Shown: positions 25,340 to 35,324, numbered from the stretch's first letter. The stretch is 64,000 nucleotides of DNA from RUG12783 sp946409545 (GCA_946409545.1 CAMJWT010000006.1:19937-83936); one strand, 5' to 3'. The notes: generated by a model from the sequence alone, not told the origin. Program-made: numbers and translations.

Positions 25340-26803
25340 TTATTTATCATCATCTTGTTCATGGGATTTTATAAAATCCATAATTTTTCTTCTTGCATTT
25401 GTTGTAACAACTTTATTTAACCAATCATCTTTTGGTACAAATACTTTAGAGTCTGTTACAATTCTTACACGATCATTATTTTGTAGTTTGTAATCAAATG
25501 GTACTGCTTGATCATTTACTATTGATGCAATCATCGTATTACCTAAATCTGTATGAATCTTATAGGCAAAGTCAATTGGTGTTGCTCCAGTTGGTAATTC
25601 AATAATTTCACCTTGTGTTGTACGAACATATATATTTTTAGAAAATAATTCTTGTTTAGCTCTTTTAACAAATTCAATATTATCCTTAATACTACTATCA
25701 AGTTCAGAAATTGATCTAAAGAATTGAAAGTTATTTTCCAAATCTTTTTGCATCTTAATGGATGCCATATTTTTATTCTTAAACCAATATGATGTAAGTC
25801 CATACATTGCAATTCTTTCCATTTCTTTTGTTCTTATTTGAAATTGAACTAAAAGATTTCCTTCTGAGAATACTGTAGTATGAATAGCTTGATACATATT
25901 TGTTTTTGGTTTAACAATATAATCTTTAAATTTATAAGTAAATGGTGGATATAAAGAATGAATAACCATTAAAGCAAGATAACATTCTTTAACTGTTTTT
26001 ACAATTACTTTAATACATAATAAATCATGTATATTTTCAATTGTAGCTTTTGTTATTAACTTCTTATGAACGCTATAAACATCTTTATATTGAAGTTCTA
26101 TATGTGATTTAATACCTTCTTGTTTGAGTTTAGTTTTAACATCAAGAACCATTTTATTTAATAGTTTTTTAGAACTATCATGAATTACTTTTAATTTCTT
26201 TTCTAAATCACGATATGCATCTGGTTTTAAGTAATAGAAACAAATGTTTTCAAGTTCATTTTTTATTTGATAAGATCCAATATAATATGCAAGTGGTACA
26301 TATATTTCTAGTGTTTCTAATGCGATTTTATTTTGACGATCCGTTTTCTTATAATTTAATGTACGCATATTATGTAATCTATCGGCTAATTTGATTATGA
26401 CAATTCTTGCATCTTTCTTGATACCAACGATTATTCTTCTTATATTTTGAGCAATTAGTTCATTACTAGATAGTAATGTCATTTTAGATATTTTAGTTAC
26501 TCCATCGACTAGGAACGCAACCGTAGGATTAAATTCTTTTTCAATTTCTTCATATGATGCTTTTGTATCTTCAATTACATCATGTAAAAGACCAGCACAT
26601 AAAGTATCAGTATCAGCGTGCATGTTAGCTAAAATACATGCTACCGCAAGAGGGTGTGTTATATAGTCTTCTCCACTCTCTCTTTTTTGATTTTTATGAT
26701 ACTTATTAGCAATTTTAAATGCTTTATAAACAATGTTCCAATCGTTTTTATTATACGATTTAACTTTCTTTTCTAATAAACTTAATCCTATATCTATTTC
26801 CAT
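25340..26803 (-). CDS. rel: RelA/SpoT family protein, short form with altered synthetase site
   Basis: (p)ppGpp metabolism. The HD hydrolase domain is intact by eye: THPLAVACILA, LLHDVIEDT and LADRLHNMRTL. The synthetase-like domain is recognisable (FKDYIVKPKTNMYQAIHTT). It departs from the consensus where the family has R/A-V-R (here DLLCIK, K265), in the RPKH loop (QYKD) and where a catalytic Glu precedes QIRT (here Q320). A TGS domain follows (about 395-455). The chain then stops at 487 aa, lacking the helical, zinc-finger and ACT regions of full Rel (about 730 aa). A mainly hydrolytic enzyme is the likely reading. AGAGGTTAG precedes the ATG. Confidence 0.88.
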   Translation of the reverse strand: MEIDIGLSLLEKKVKSYNKNDWNIVYKAFKIANKYHKNQKRESGEDYITHPLAVACILANMHADTDTLCAGLLHDVIEDTKASYEEIEKEFNPTVAFLVDGVTKISKMTLLSSNELIAQNIRRIIVGIKKDARIVIIKLADRLHNMRTLNYKKTDRQNKIALETLEIYVPLAYYIGSYQIKNELENICFYYLKPDAYRDLEKKLKVIHDSSKKLLNKMVLDVKTKLKQEGIKSHIELQYKDVYSVHKKLITKATIENIHDLLCIKVIVKTVKECYLALMVIHSLYPPFTYKFKDYIVKPKTNMYQAIHTTVFSEGNLLVQFQIRTKEMERIAMYGLTSYWFKNKNMASIKMQKDLENNFQFFRSISELDSSIKDNIEFVKRAKQELFSKNIYVRTTQGEIIELPTGATPIDFAYKIHTDLGNTMIASIVNDQAVPFDYKLQNNDRVRIVTDSKVFVPKDDWLNKVVTTNARRKIMDFIKSHEQDDDK

Positions 26804-26833
26804 AACTAACCTCTTATGTTAGATAGATTATTA

Positions 26834-27310
26834 CTAACATCCTTCAGATTTATACTCTTTACATACTAAACATACTTTATAATCAAATGATTTATTATAA
26901 TCGACTTTACCATCCGTTGTTGCTTGTTTTGGTCTTTGTGATACTTCAACATAACTTTGATCAAGGCAAGTATCGCTAGATCCTTTAGGGCTTTTAAAAG
27001 TAGATATATAAGGGGGACTAGCATATTTACCATTATATTTTTCATCTCCAACTAAATATTTTAATCGAAGTTTTAATTTTGTTGTCGTAGTTGGCATATC
27101 ACCAGTATCAATAATATATTCCATAGCAGCTTCTTGCATACCTTCTTCATAATTTTGATAAACTTTTATTTTGGAATTATCATAATAAGAATCATATGCT
27201 AGTAAGGCAAGACCTGCAATTATACTTAATAAAACAATAACTGCTAATAACTCTACTAAACTAAACCCTTTATTATTCATCTTCTTCATTAATATTTTTT
27301 TCATTTTCAT
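26834..27310 (-). CDS. Type IV pilin-like / pseudopilin
   Basis: A class III signal, NNKGFSLVELL (cleavage after G15, E5 of the mature protein present), is followed by a hydrophobic helix, then a 115-residue domain with four Cys near the end. This is typical of type IV prepilins and ComG-type pseudopilins handled by prepilin peptidase. The start is uncertain: the upstream ATG used here overlaps the transketolase gene by 38 bases, and ATGs at 27289 and 27280 are also possible. No pilus ATPase, platform or peptidase gene is in the window, so its assembly system must be elsewhere. Confidence 0.82.
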   Translation of the reverse strand: MKMKKILMKKMNNKGFSLVELLAVIVLLSIIAGLALLAYDSYYDNSKIKVYQNYEEGMQEAAMEYIIDTGDMPTTTTKLKLRLKYLVGDEKYNGKYASPPYISTFKSPKGSSDTCLDQSYVEVSQRPKQATTDGKVDYNKSFDYKVCLVCKEYKSEGC

Positions 27311-29255
27311 CTTCTTCTTTCTTACCTTTATTTAATATTGAGTCAACTATTATTTTGGAAGTAAATCCAAAATTTTCTAGTACATCTTCTTTTTTAGCAC
27401 TTGCACCAAAACTTTCAATACCAATTACATTTTTTGTAAAACGATAATAATAATCTGGTACACCATATGTTATAGCATAAACTTCTTTATTATCAGGATT
27501 AAAATCATATGGATTATCATAATATAATTGTGGACAAGGAATACTTACTATTCGTGAGTCAATTCCAATTGATTTTAATTCTTCAGAAACTTTAATTGTT
27601 AAACCTAATTCTTCACCATTAGATAGAAGAACAAGATAATCATCAGTTTCTTCTTTTTTAAGAATATATGCCCCTTTATTAACATTACCACCTTTGGTTA
27701 ATTCACTAATTTCTTTATTATCTCTTGGAAGAACTAATACAGAAGGCCTACTGTTTTCCAAAATATCTTTATATGATGCGATTAACTCATTAACATCGAA
27801 TGGTCTATATACATATAAATTTGGTATTAGTTCAAGAGATGCTAACTGTTCAATAGGTTGATGTGTTTTACCATCTTCACCTACTGTTATTGAATCATGA
27901 GTAAAAATATAAATTACTGGTAAATTCATAAGAGCACTCATTCTAATAGCTGGTCTTAAATAATCACTAAATACTAAGAATGTACTTCCAAAAGGACGAA
28001 GTCCTGATAAAGCCATACCATTTAAGATAGATCCCATTGCATGTTCTCTAATTCCAAAATAGATATTTCTTCCTCGATAATTATTTTTATCAAATACTGG
28101 ATAATTATTTAAATTCGTTTTACAAGAACTGGATAAGTCTGCACTTCCACCAATTAATAATGGAAACTTATTTGCTACTTCATTTAAAATAGCATTTGAT
28201 AAATCTCTTAATGATTTGCCTTCATAATCAAGAATAATATTTTCCATCTCATATTTTGAATTTTGATCTATTAATGGTTTTAAATCATTTAATCTTGATT
28301 CTTTTAAATTATTATATCTTCTTTTCCAATCTTTATATTCTAAGTTCATTCTTGCATCAATTTGATCTGTTAAATAAGTAGCTGCATCCATACTAACGGT
28401 AAATGGACTATCATACAAATCAAGTTTTGTTTTGATATTTGATATATCATCTGTTGATAAGGGTTTACCATGAACAACATTCGATCCTTCATTTTCAGAA
28501 TATTTACCAATAACCGTTTTACATATGATAATTGATGGTCGATCACTTTTCTTTGCTTTAGTAATAGCGTTATCAATTTCTCTAACGGAATCTCCATCAA
28601 CCGTGTGAACATCAAAGTTAATTGCTTTAAATCGGGCATTAACATCTTCAATACTTGATTTATCTAAATCACCATCAAGAGTGACATCATTAGAATCATA
28701 TAAAATAATTAATTTATTAAGATTTAGTTTACCTGCTAATGCTAGTGCTTCGTAACTAACACCTTCCATTAAGTCACCATCACCTGCTAAAACATATGTA
28801 TAGTGATCAATAATGTTTCCCATTGTAGCATTTAAATGAGCTTCACTAATAGCCATACCAACACTACTTGCAACACCTTGTCCAAGTGGACCAGTTGTCA
28901 TTTCAACAAAAGGAATATCAACTTCAGGATGGCCTGGCGTCTTACTATTTAATACTCTTAATGATTTTATATCTTCCATCGTTAAAATATCTAACATATA
29001 CATAATGGAATATAAAAGTGGAGCTCCATGTCCAGCTGATAAGATAAAGCGATCACGATTTATCCAATCTAAGTCTTTTCTATTAAATGATAAATGTCTA
29101 CTAAATAATGTATAAAGAACTACTGCTGCTCCAAGACAAATACCTGGATGACCTGATTTAGCATTATTAATCATATCAATGGATAAACCTCTTAAATTAT
29201 TAATTACTTTATAATCCATTTCAAAGTTTTCTTTTTTCCGAGGAATCAAAAACAT
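27273..29255 (-). CDS. tkt: Transketolase
   Basis: A 660-residue transketolase, the usual length, moving two-carbon units between sugar phosphates with thiamine diphosphate. KSGHPGICLGAA, the ThDP/Mg motif GDGDLMEGVSYEA...N, IREHAMG with the catalytic Glu of the pyrimidine domain, and HDSITVGEDGKTHQP are all present. I keep the ATG at 29255 because TAGGTGAT lies 5 bases upstream; a later in-frame ATG at 29219 has no ribosome site. The 3' end overlaps the pilin gene. Confidence 0.95.
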   Translation of the reverse strand: MFLIPRKKENFEMDYKVINNLRGLSIDMINNAKSGHPGICLGAAVVLYTLFSRHLSFNRKDLDWINRDRFILSAGHGAPLLYSIMYMLDILTMEDIKSLRVLNSKTPGHPEVDIPFVEMTTGPLGQGVASSVGMAISEAHLNATMGNIIDHYTYVLAGDGDLMEGVSYEALALAGKLNLNKLIILYDSNDVTLDGDLDKSSIEDVNARFKAINFDVHTVDGDSVREIDNAITKAKKSDRPSIIICKTVIGKYSENEGSNVVHGKPLSTDDISNIKTKLDLYDSPFTVSMDAATYLTDQIDARMNLEYKDWKRRYNNLKESRLNDLKPLIDQNSKYEMENIILDYEGKSLRDLSNAILNEVANKFPLLIGGSADLSSSCKTNLNNYPVFDKNNYRGRNIYFGIREHAMGSILNGMALSGLRPFGSTFLVFSDYLRPAIRMSALMNLPVIYIFTHDSITVGEDGKTHQPIEQLASLELIPNLYVYRPFDVNELIASYKDILENSRPSVLVLPRDNKEISELTKGGNVNKGAYILKKEETDDYLVLLSNGEELGLTIKVSEELKSIGIDSRIVSIPCPQLYYDNPYDFNPDNKEVYAITYGVPDYYYRFTKNVIGIESFGASAKKEDVLENFGFTSKIIVDSILNKGKKEEDENEKNINEEDE

Positions 29256-29325
29256 AATATCACCTACTATTTCTATTATACTATTTAATTAATTGATTTT
29301 TTAGATTTACGTTATATTTACAATA

Positions 29326-31152
29326 CTATTTACATTTATTCTTTACATATTTATAGAAAGAACTTGAATAGTTATCTGCTCTTCTATTACAAGATTTAGC
29401 TCCACCTGCAGGACGTTCAAATACCTGACAAAATTTAGTTACCATTTGATAAGCAGAATTCTTACTTTGAAGTACTTTAAAACTATTCTTTTCCCCATTT
29501 CTTAATTCATGTAATAAATAATCTAATTGGCATTCAACTGTTTTATATTTATCACCACAATATTTCTTTAAATTAGTAAATCTTCCTTTATGCCACTGAC
29601 AAATACCATAACTTGTTCCATTATCACCATAGATTGTTGGTTTAAAGTTACTTTCTGCTTGAATGTTAGCAAGTAATCCTGTAACAGCTTCATTAGAAAA
29701 TCCTGTTGCAAGTAAACTTAAACATATTGTTTGTTTATTATTACTTCCTTGAACATATGTTAAATATTTTAAGCCTTTTGGTCGTGGATTAGCTTCTGAT
29801 ATATATTGTAATGGATCAACCAAAGAATTCTTTTTATAAAGTTGGAAATATAATTTACCATCACCTGCTAGAACTGTTTTATCATCATGTAAATACCCTA
29901 CTAACTCACCTTTTTTAACTTTATAATTCATTTTCATGTAGTTAACAACATTAGGATTTAAATTACCATAAATAGCGGTATAATCACCATGTTTTATTTT
30001 TACAAACCATCCATATTCTTCATTTCGCATAACAGCTTCAACAGTACCACTATCTATCGCAATAATTCTTGTTCCATATTTAGCTTCTATTTCAATACCT
30101 TTTGATTTATTGCTATAAAATGTAATTATTTGAGAATTATCTGGAGTTCCTGCATATATATTATTTTTAGCATCTGTAGCATTACTACTACCTATTGGCC
30201 AATAGAATGTTGTTTTGATATTAGAATTTGGTTTATAAGCATTTTCATGTTTAGAAATATCATATATTTTATACTTATCACCAAAATAATGATTAATAAT
30301 TGTATTATATTTTTTACCATCAGTACTCATTTTAATAATGTTTGATATTATTTCATCGGTTACATTAAAGTTTATTTTCTCTGTATAAGAAACAAATGCT
30401 TTTTCTGTATCAAAACCCTTAGGTACAATTATTTCATGTCTACTATCAAGATAAGCATCAAAGATTAATGGATAATCTTCACTTGTCAAATCACAACTTG
30501 CATTACCACAACAATTAAAATCATTTTCATTTAAATATATTGTTTTCGTATTACTATTGTAACCACGAGACAATACAAGAGATCTCATGATAATAAAGAA
30601 TGATTTATATATATTCTTTTTTTGATCATTTTTAAGTCGATTAAATGATGGAAGACTATCTAGTTTAGTATGAGCTAAACATTCAATAAATTCATCTAAT
30701 TTCATTATTCTATTAGTTTTACCAGTTTTAATTACAATTGATGTATTATTGAAATCATATCGTCCATCGACATAATCTCCACTAATAATAATATCTTCTT
30801 CACCATATATAACTCCATGAATAAAAATAATTCCTAAAGTTAATATTAATACTGATAAAATTAATACAACAACATTCAGTTTATTACTAAATAATTTTTT
30901 AGTACTTTTTTTATATTTATCAAAATCAAATTCTTTTATTTTATTTTTTAATTTATTAAAATATTCAATAAAAATATTATTTCTGGTTTCTTTAATATCT
31001 TTTTCTTCTTTTTCTTTTTGTTTTTTGATATCTCTTACTTCTTCTTTTCTTTCATCATATTCTTGACTATAATCAAAAAATAAAGGTTCACTGGAAGTCT
31101 TTTTTTCTTCTTTTTGTAATTTTTCTTCTTCTTCTTGTTCATCAGTATGCAT
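29326..31152 (-). CDS. Membrane-anchored cell-wall hydrolase: degenerate M23 domain plus lysozyme-like domain
   Basis: A 608-residue protein; the ATG at 31152 follows AGGAGGTC. A charged, Glu/Lys-rich cytoplasmic part (1-90) precedes one membrane helix (about 91-115). Outside lies an M23/LytM-like fold, but every zinc-ligand position looks lost (SKGIEIEA, YGNL and LYFQ instead of HxxxD, YxHL and HxHF). That domain probably binds rather than cuts. The C-terminal 145 residues match the phage-tail-lysozyme type: NEAVTGLLANIQAESNF with the catalytic Glu, then GTSYGICQWHKGR. A bacteriophage-like or conjugation-type wall hydrolase is the best reading. It is transcribed divergently from a two-component pair. 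Confidence 0.85.
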   Translation of the reverse strand: MHTDEQEEEEKLQKEEKKTSSEPLFFDYSQEYDERKEEVRDIKKQKEKEEKDIKETRNNIFIEYFNKLKNKIKEFDFDKYKKSTKKLFSNKLNVVVLILSVLILTLGIIFIHGVIYGEEDIIISGDYVDGRYDFNNTSIVIKTGKTNRIMKLDEFIECLAHTKLDSLPSFNRLKNDQKKNIYKSFFIIMRSLVLSRGYNSNTKTIYLNENDFNCCGNASCDLTSEDYPLIFDAYLDSRHEIIVPKGFDTEKAFVSYTEKINFNVTDEIISNIIKMSTDGKKYNTIINHYFGDKYKIYDISKHENAYKPNSNIKTTFYWPIGSSNATDAKNNIYAGTPDNSQIITFYSNKSKGIEIEAKYGTRIIAIDSGTVEAVMRNEEYGWFVKIKHGDYTAIYGNLNPNVVNYMKMNYKVKKGELVGYLHDDKTVLAGDGKLYFQLYKKNSLVDPLQYISEANPRPKGLKYLTYVQGSNNKQTICLSLLATGFSNEAVTGLLANIQAESNFKPTIYGDNGTSYGICQWHKGRFTNLKKYCGDKYKTVECQLDYLLHELRNGEKNSFKVLQSKNSAYQMVTKFCQVFERPAGGAKSCNRRADNYSSSFYKYVKNKCK

Positions 31153-31175
31153 TAAAGACCTCCTATTATAAGAAA

Positions 31176-31204
31176 ATAATAACATAAACGCATTATTATT
31201 TCAA
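31176..31204 (-). promoter_or_regulatory. Sigma-A promoter of the wall-hydrolase gene
   Basis: Read leftward, TTGAAA (31204-31199), a 17-base spacer and TATTAT (31181-31176) lie upstream of AGGAGGTC and the ATG at 31152. Confidence 0.7.
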
Positions 31205-31221
31205 TTAAACACTATAAATAA

Positions 31222-31253
31222 TTCACTTAAAATTCACAATTATATAGTATACT
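31222..31253 (+). promoter_or_regulatory. Direct repeats and -10 box before the two-component genes
   Basis: TTCACT (31222-31227) and TTCACA (31233-31238) are direct repeats with an 11-base period, the arrangement bound by OmpR/PhoP-type regulators. TATACT at 31248-31253 may be the -10 box of the response-regulator gene. The shared intergenic region also serves the divergent wall-hydrolase gene, so both could be under this regulator. Confidence 0.5.
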
Positions 31254-31270
31254 TTTTATAGGTGATGCAA

Positions 31271-31930
31271 ATGAGAGTATTAATTATTGATGATGAGGAA
31301 TTAATTCGTGATGTTATCAAAGAATACTGTAATCATGAAAACTTTGAAACAATGGAAGCTGAAAATGGTATTATCGCTTTAAATCTTTTAAGAAATAATC
31401 ATTTTGATGTTATTGTTCTTGATATCATGATGCCTAAAATGGATGGATATACTTTCTTTAAAGAAATGAAAAATGAATATGATATTCCTACTATCGTTGT
31501 TTCTGCAAGAAATGATGAATATGATAAACTTCAAGGATTTGAATTAGGTATAGATGATTATCTAACTAAACCATTTAGTCCTAGAGAACTAATCGCAAGA
31601 ATTAAAGCGATTACTAAAAGATATCATAAAGAAGAAGATCTATATGAATATAAAACATTAAAAATCGATTTTAAAGCTCACGTTTTAACAATTGATAATA
31701 AAGAAGTTAAAATAACTCTTAAAGAATATGAAATATTAAAATATTTTATAAATAATAAAAATATCGCGATTCCAAGAGATGAATTATTAAATAAAATATG
31801 GGGATATGATTTCTATGGCGACGATCGAACGATTGATACTCATATCAAAATGTTAAGAGCTAATTTAGGAAAATATCGAGATATGATTGAAACTATTCGT
31901 GGTGTTGGGTATAAATTCTATGAAAAATAA
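31271..31930 (+). CDS. OmpR/PhoP-family response regulator
   Basis: A 219-residue regulator. The receiver domain has the acidic pair IDDEE, phospho-acceptor D51 (VLDIMMPKMDG), Ser/Thr in VSAR and Lys in LTKPF. The C-terminal winged helix (TLKEYEILKYF, DTHIKMLRANLG, IRGVGYKF) is of OmpR type. The ATG at 31271 has AGGTG 7 bases upstream; earlier GTG/ATG codons overlap that site. The next gene, its sensor kinase, overlaps by 11 bases. Direct repeats before the gene suggest autoregulation. Confidence 0.93.
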   Translation: MRVLIIDDEELIRDVIKEYCNHENFETMEAENGIIALNLLRNNHFDVIVLDIMMPKMDGYTFFKEMKNEYDIPTIVVSARNDEYDKLQGFELGIDDYLTKPFSPRELIARIKAITKRYHKEEDLYEYKTLKIDFKAHVLTIDNKEVKITLKEYEILKYFINNKNIAIPRDELLNKIWGYDFYGDDRTIDTHIKMLRANLGKYRDMIETIRGVGYKFYEK

Positions 31931-33329
31931 AAGAACATTAAGACGTGACGTATTCTTATATCTAATCTTTTATTCCCTATTTGTTATTATCATAATTGGT
32001 GTATCCCAAATAATATATCTTGTTCATTTTTACGAATCATCTTCAATAAATAAATTAGAAAAAAAGATCTATAAAATTGAAGAAGAATATAAAAAAAATA
32101 ATTCTATTACTGAAATACTTGATAAATATTCATATGAAAATAATTTTTGTTCAGAATTATTAATTGATAATGAGTTATCCTACTCTACTAATCATTTCAC
32201 TAATAGTTGTCTAAATACTATAAAAAATAAAGAAACATTATTAGAAGCAAGAAATAAATTTCAAAACAGTAATGAAAAAGTATTTAGAAATATATTACCA
32301 TTATCTAAAAATAATAAAATGGTAATTATTGGTTTAAAATTAGATAATAATAAAACAATCTATATTAATGATAATATTAAATCTATTAATTCAACAATTA
32401 GTGGTTTAAAAAATCAATTTATCATTATAACGATAATCATTATATCAATATCATCACTTGTTGCTTATTATTTAACAAAGAAATGGGCCAAAAAAATAAC
32501 GGATTTAACAGATAAATCTATTCAATTATCGAAAGGTAACTTAAATGTAAATTTCAATATTGATACTGGTATTGTCGAAATGAATGAACTTGCTCAAAGT
32601 CTTAATTATAGTAAAGAAGTATTAAAGAAAAATGATGAATTAAGAAGAGACTTAATGGCTAATGTATCACATGATTTAAAAACACCTCTTACAATGATTA
32701 AAGCTTATGCAGAAATGGTACGTGATTTCTCATATAAAGATGATATTAAAAGAGAAAACGATTTAAATATCATCATGGATGAAGTTGATCGTTTAAATGT
32801 CTTAGTAAACGATATATTAGATTTATCTAAACTCGAAAATAATATTGAAGAATTAAATATTGAAGAAATAAATATATCTGGTCTTGTTGATACTATAATT
32901 GGTCGTTTTAAAATCTTTAGTTTAACACAAGATTGTAAGTTTATAACTCATTATAAGAAAAAAATAATGGTTATGGCTGATAAACAAAAATTAGAACAAG
33001 TAATCTATAATTTAATTAGTAACGCTATTAATTATTCAAATGATAAGAAAAATGTTTATGTAACAATAATTGAACGCAAAAATGAAATTAGAATCTTTAT
33101 AACAGATACAGGTCCTGGTATCAAAAAAGAAAAAATAAATGATATATGGGACAAATATTATAAAATTGATAAAAAATATAAAAGAAATGTTATTGGAACT
33201 GGTCTTGGTTTATCAATTGTTAAACATATCTTTGATCTTCATAATTACCAATATGGTATTGTATCTAAAGAAGATTTAGGAACAACCTTCTATTTCATTA
33301 TAAATAAAAAGAAAAATCGTAAGAAATAA
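31920..33329 (+). CDS. Membrane sensor histidine kinase
   Basis: A 469-residue partner of the response regulator, overlapping it by 11 bases. There are two membrane helices (about residues 12-35 and 155-180) with an extracytoplasmic sensor of about 115 residues, then a HAMP linker. The HisKA box is MANVSHDLKTPLTMI with H251, and the ATPase has N (NLISNAINYS), G1 (DTGPGI) and G2 (GTGLGLSI) boxes. The layout is that of PhoR/ResE-type kinases. The divergent neighbour is a wall hydrolase, so a cell-envelope signal is plausible, but the sensor domain is not recognised. Confidence 0.93.
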   Translation: MKNKRTLRRDVFLYLIFYSLFVIIIIGVSQIIYLVHFYESSSINKLEKKIYKIEEEYKKNNSITEILDKYSYENNFCSELLIDNELSYSTNHFTNSCLNTIKNKETLLEARNKFQNSNEKVFRNILPLSKNNKMVIIGLKLDNNKTIYINDNIKSINSTISGLKNQFIIITIIIISISSLVAYYLTKKWAKKITDLTDKSIQLSKGNLNVNFNIDTGIVEMNELAQSLNYSKEVLKKNDELRRDLMANVSHDLKTPLTMIKAYAEMVRDFSYKDDIKRENDLNIIMDEVDRLNVLVNDILDLSKLENNIEELNIEEINISGLVDTIIGRFKIFSLTQDCKFITHYKKKIMVMADKQKLEQVIYNLISNAINYSNDKKNVYVTIIERKNEIRIFITDTGPGIKKEKINDIWDKYYKIDKKYKRNVIGTGLGLSIVKHIFDLHNYQYGIVSKEDLGTTFYFIINKKKNRKK

Positions 33330-33343
33330 TCTTACGATTTTTT
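33312..33343. terminator. Bidirectional terminator
   Basis: AAAAATCGTAAG (33312-33323) pairs perfectly with CTTACGATTTTT (33331-33342). It lies between the convergent kinase gene and the 660-residue membrane-protein gene. Confidence 0.85.
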
Positions 33344-35324
33344 ATCTAGTTTTTTTTCTAGCTTCATTATATAGACCAGTTCCAGCAGCAAGAGCAGCTG
33401 CAGCAAGTCCTTCTTGATTAGCTAGCATACGATCTCTTTGACGAGCTTCAATTATTTGATCAATAATTTCTAATAAATGCGTTCTTGTATCATCATATTC
33501 AGGAATATTCATCAAGTCAGCATATGATCTAATATGAGCAAGTGATTCGTTGTTAATTGGGTTTAATAGTTCAACTGCTCTTTGATATGTTGTTTCACGA
33601 GCAATAATAGAGTCTGCAATCGCATCATTAACCGTATCAAATAATTCATAGTCAGCACCTTTTTGAAGTTTAATCTTATTTGTTGAGTAAAGACCAGCAT
33701 TCTCTCCTTCAGTAAGTTTAAAGGTAAAGACATCATATCCTTCAGCTTCTGGGAAGGCTTCTTTTCTTGTACTAACAATTTTAGATTCTTGCGATACAAT
33801 TCTTGCAACATCAGCTTCTTCAAAATATAGTTTTTGATATAAGTCATTAAAGAAGGTATGACCTGATATTAAGTCATATACACTCATACCAGCAAGACCT
33901 AAAACAGCAATGGTTCCTGTACCTTTTAATATTTTCTCTAAGTTTCTTATAAATTTATTATTTTTATGTTCATTAAAGTAAGCTAGTTCTTTCATAAAAC
34001 TACGAACTTTATTTCTTTGTGAATTATTAAGTTTATCACTTTTTAAGAATCTTGTTAAACCATCAATATTACGTGGTGCATCTTTTGTATCAACACCAAG
34101 ATAATTTAAATATTCAATTAAAATATCAATAATGATATATGGTGTACCTTTACTTTCTTCATCACTATAAGTTTCTAATATTTTTCTATTCTCTACTAAA
34201 TCATCATCAGCGTATTTACTACCTTCAATACGAGCATATTCTTCAAATAGAGCTGAATTCTTTTTACGTTCTTTAACGTTATTAAATAAATTCTTTATTA
34301 ATTTACCAATGCTTCCTAAGAAAGATAAAAGTAAATACGATTCAACACCAACAAGTATTTTATTAGAGTTTGCAAGAGTTCCAATGAATGCAGCTATTCC
34401 ACTAAATTTAGCTAAGAATTCATTTTTAAAGACACCTTCTGTTATTTCTTTAGCAAGTAGACCATTAACAAATCCAGATAGGAATGGAGCTCCTGTTGCA
34501 AGAGCAGCTTTAACACCTACTCCACTATTTCTTTTTAAGAACTCAAATAATTTATTTTTTTCTTTATCAAAATCTTCTACTTTCTTTTGATGAGCTAAAT
34601 TGTCTAAGAAATTTTTACGTTCTTTTTCATCTTTTCCTGTAAGTTCACATACTAATTCTAATTTAGTATCAAAATCAAGAGAATAAATAATTTCTCTTAA
34701 TGATTGATAACCTGTATCATTAAAGGGAATATTATGAGCACTTAAGAATGCTCTTATTTTTTCTTGATCTTCAGCATTAAATCTTGTATCAACTAACTTA
34801 TTACCAGAGAATGATAATTCTAAATTACGTAAATATTTATCTAGATTTATTTCTTTTACATATTCTTTATTTGCAATATTAGTCTTTATTATTTTGTATC
34901 CATTATATAAAACAGATACACCAAAAAGCGTTAAACGAACAATATTACCACCAGGCGCTAATTGAATTGCTGTATTAAAAGCAAGACCAATAGCAAGAGG
35001 TTTAATTAATGCTTTAACTTTATCAGCAAAACGAGAAAAAGCTGTTGTTGATCCTTTAGATAATTCAGCTATTGTATCTTCTACAGTATCATTAATTGCT
35101 TTAATTCGTTCGAAAACTAAGTCTTTAGTACTACCTGTTAAAGTTTTCTTTAAATAAGTAACTAACTCGTCATAATTAGTAATTGAATCATCATAAAAAA
35201 TATTTGATTCTTCAAGAAAAGTCTTTAATAATCTTAACTTTTCTTCATACATTTTATCAATTAATACATTAACTAATTTGCCTTTTGTAGCTGGATACTG
35301 TCTTTCAAATTCTTCTTTATTCAT
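33342..35324 (-). CDS. Large hypothetical membrane-associated protein, 660 aa
   Basis: The ATG at 35324 overlaps the small acidic-peptide gene by 8 bases and follows TAGGTGAT. Four hydrophobic, Gly/Ala-rich segments (near residues 107-145, 265-290, 300-345 and 465-485) are set between long helical charged regions. There is no signal peptide. The last 30 residues are Ala-rich (LAAAALAAGTG). I do not recognise the family; alternating amphipathic and Gly/Ala segments could be membrane hairpins. The gene is the last of a leftward cluster with a small acidic peptide and two amidoligase-like enzymes, and may belong to that system. Confidence 0.7.
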   Translation of the reverse strand: MNKEEFERQYPATKGKLVNVLIDKMYEEKLRLLKTFLEESNIFYDDSITNYDELVTYLKKTLTGSTKDLVFERIKAINDTVEDTIAELSKGSTTAFSRFADKVKALIKPLAIGLAFNTAIQLAPGGNIVRLTLFGVSVLYNGYKIIKTNIANKEYVKEINLDKYLRNLELSFSGNKLVDTRFNAEDQEKIRAFLSAHNIPFNDTGYQSLREIIYSLDFDTKLELVCELTGKDEKERKNFLDNLAHQKKVEDFDKEKNKLFEFLKRNSGVGVKAALATGAPFLSGFVNGLLAKEITEGVFKNEFLAKFSGIAAFIGTLANSNKILVGVESYLLLSFLGSIGKLIKNLFNNVKERKKNSALFEEYARIEGSKYADDDLVENRKILETYSDEESKGTPYIIIDILIEYLNYLGVDTKDAPRNIDGLTRFLKSDKLNNSQRNKVRSFMKELAYFNEHKNNKFIRNLEKILKGTGTIAVLGLAGMSVYDLISGHTFFNDLYQKLYFEEADVARIVSQESKIVSTRKEAFPEAEGYDVFTFKLTEGENAGLYSTNKIKLQKGADYELFDTVNDAIADSIIARETTYQRAVELLNPINNESLAHIRSYADLMNIPEYDDTRTHLLEIIDQIIEARQRDRMLANQEGLAAAALAAGTGLYNEARKKTR

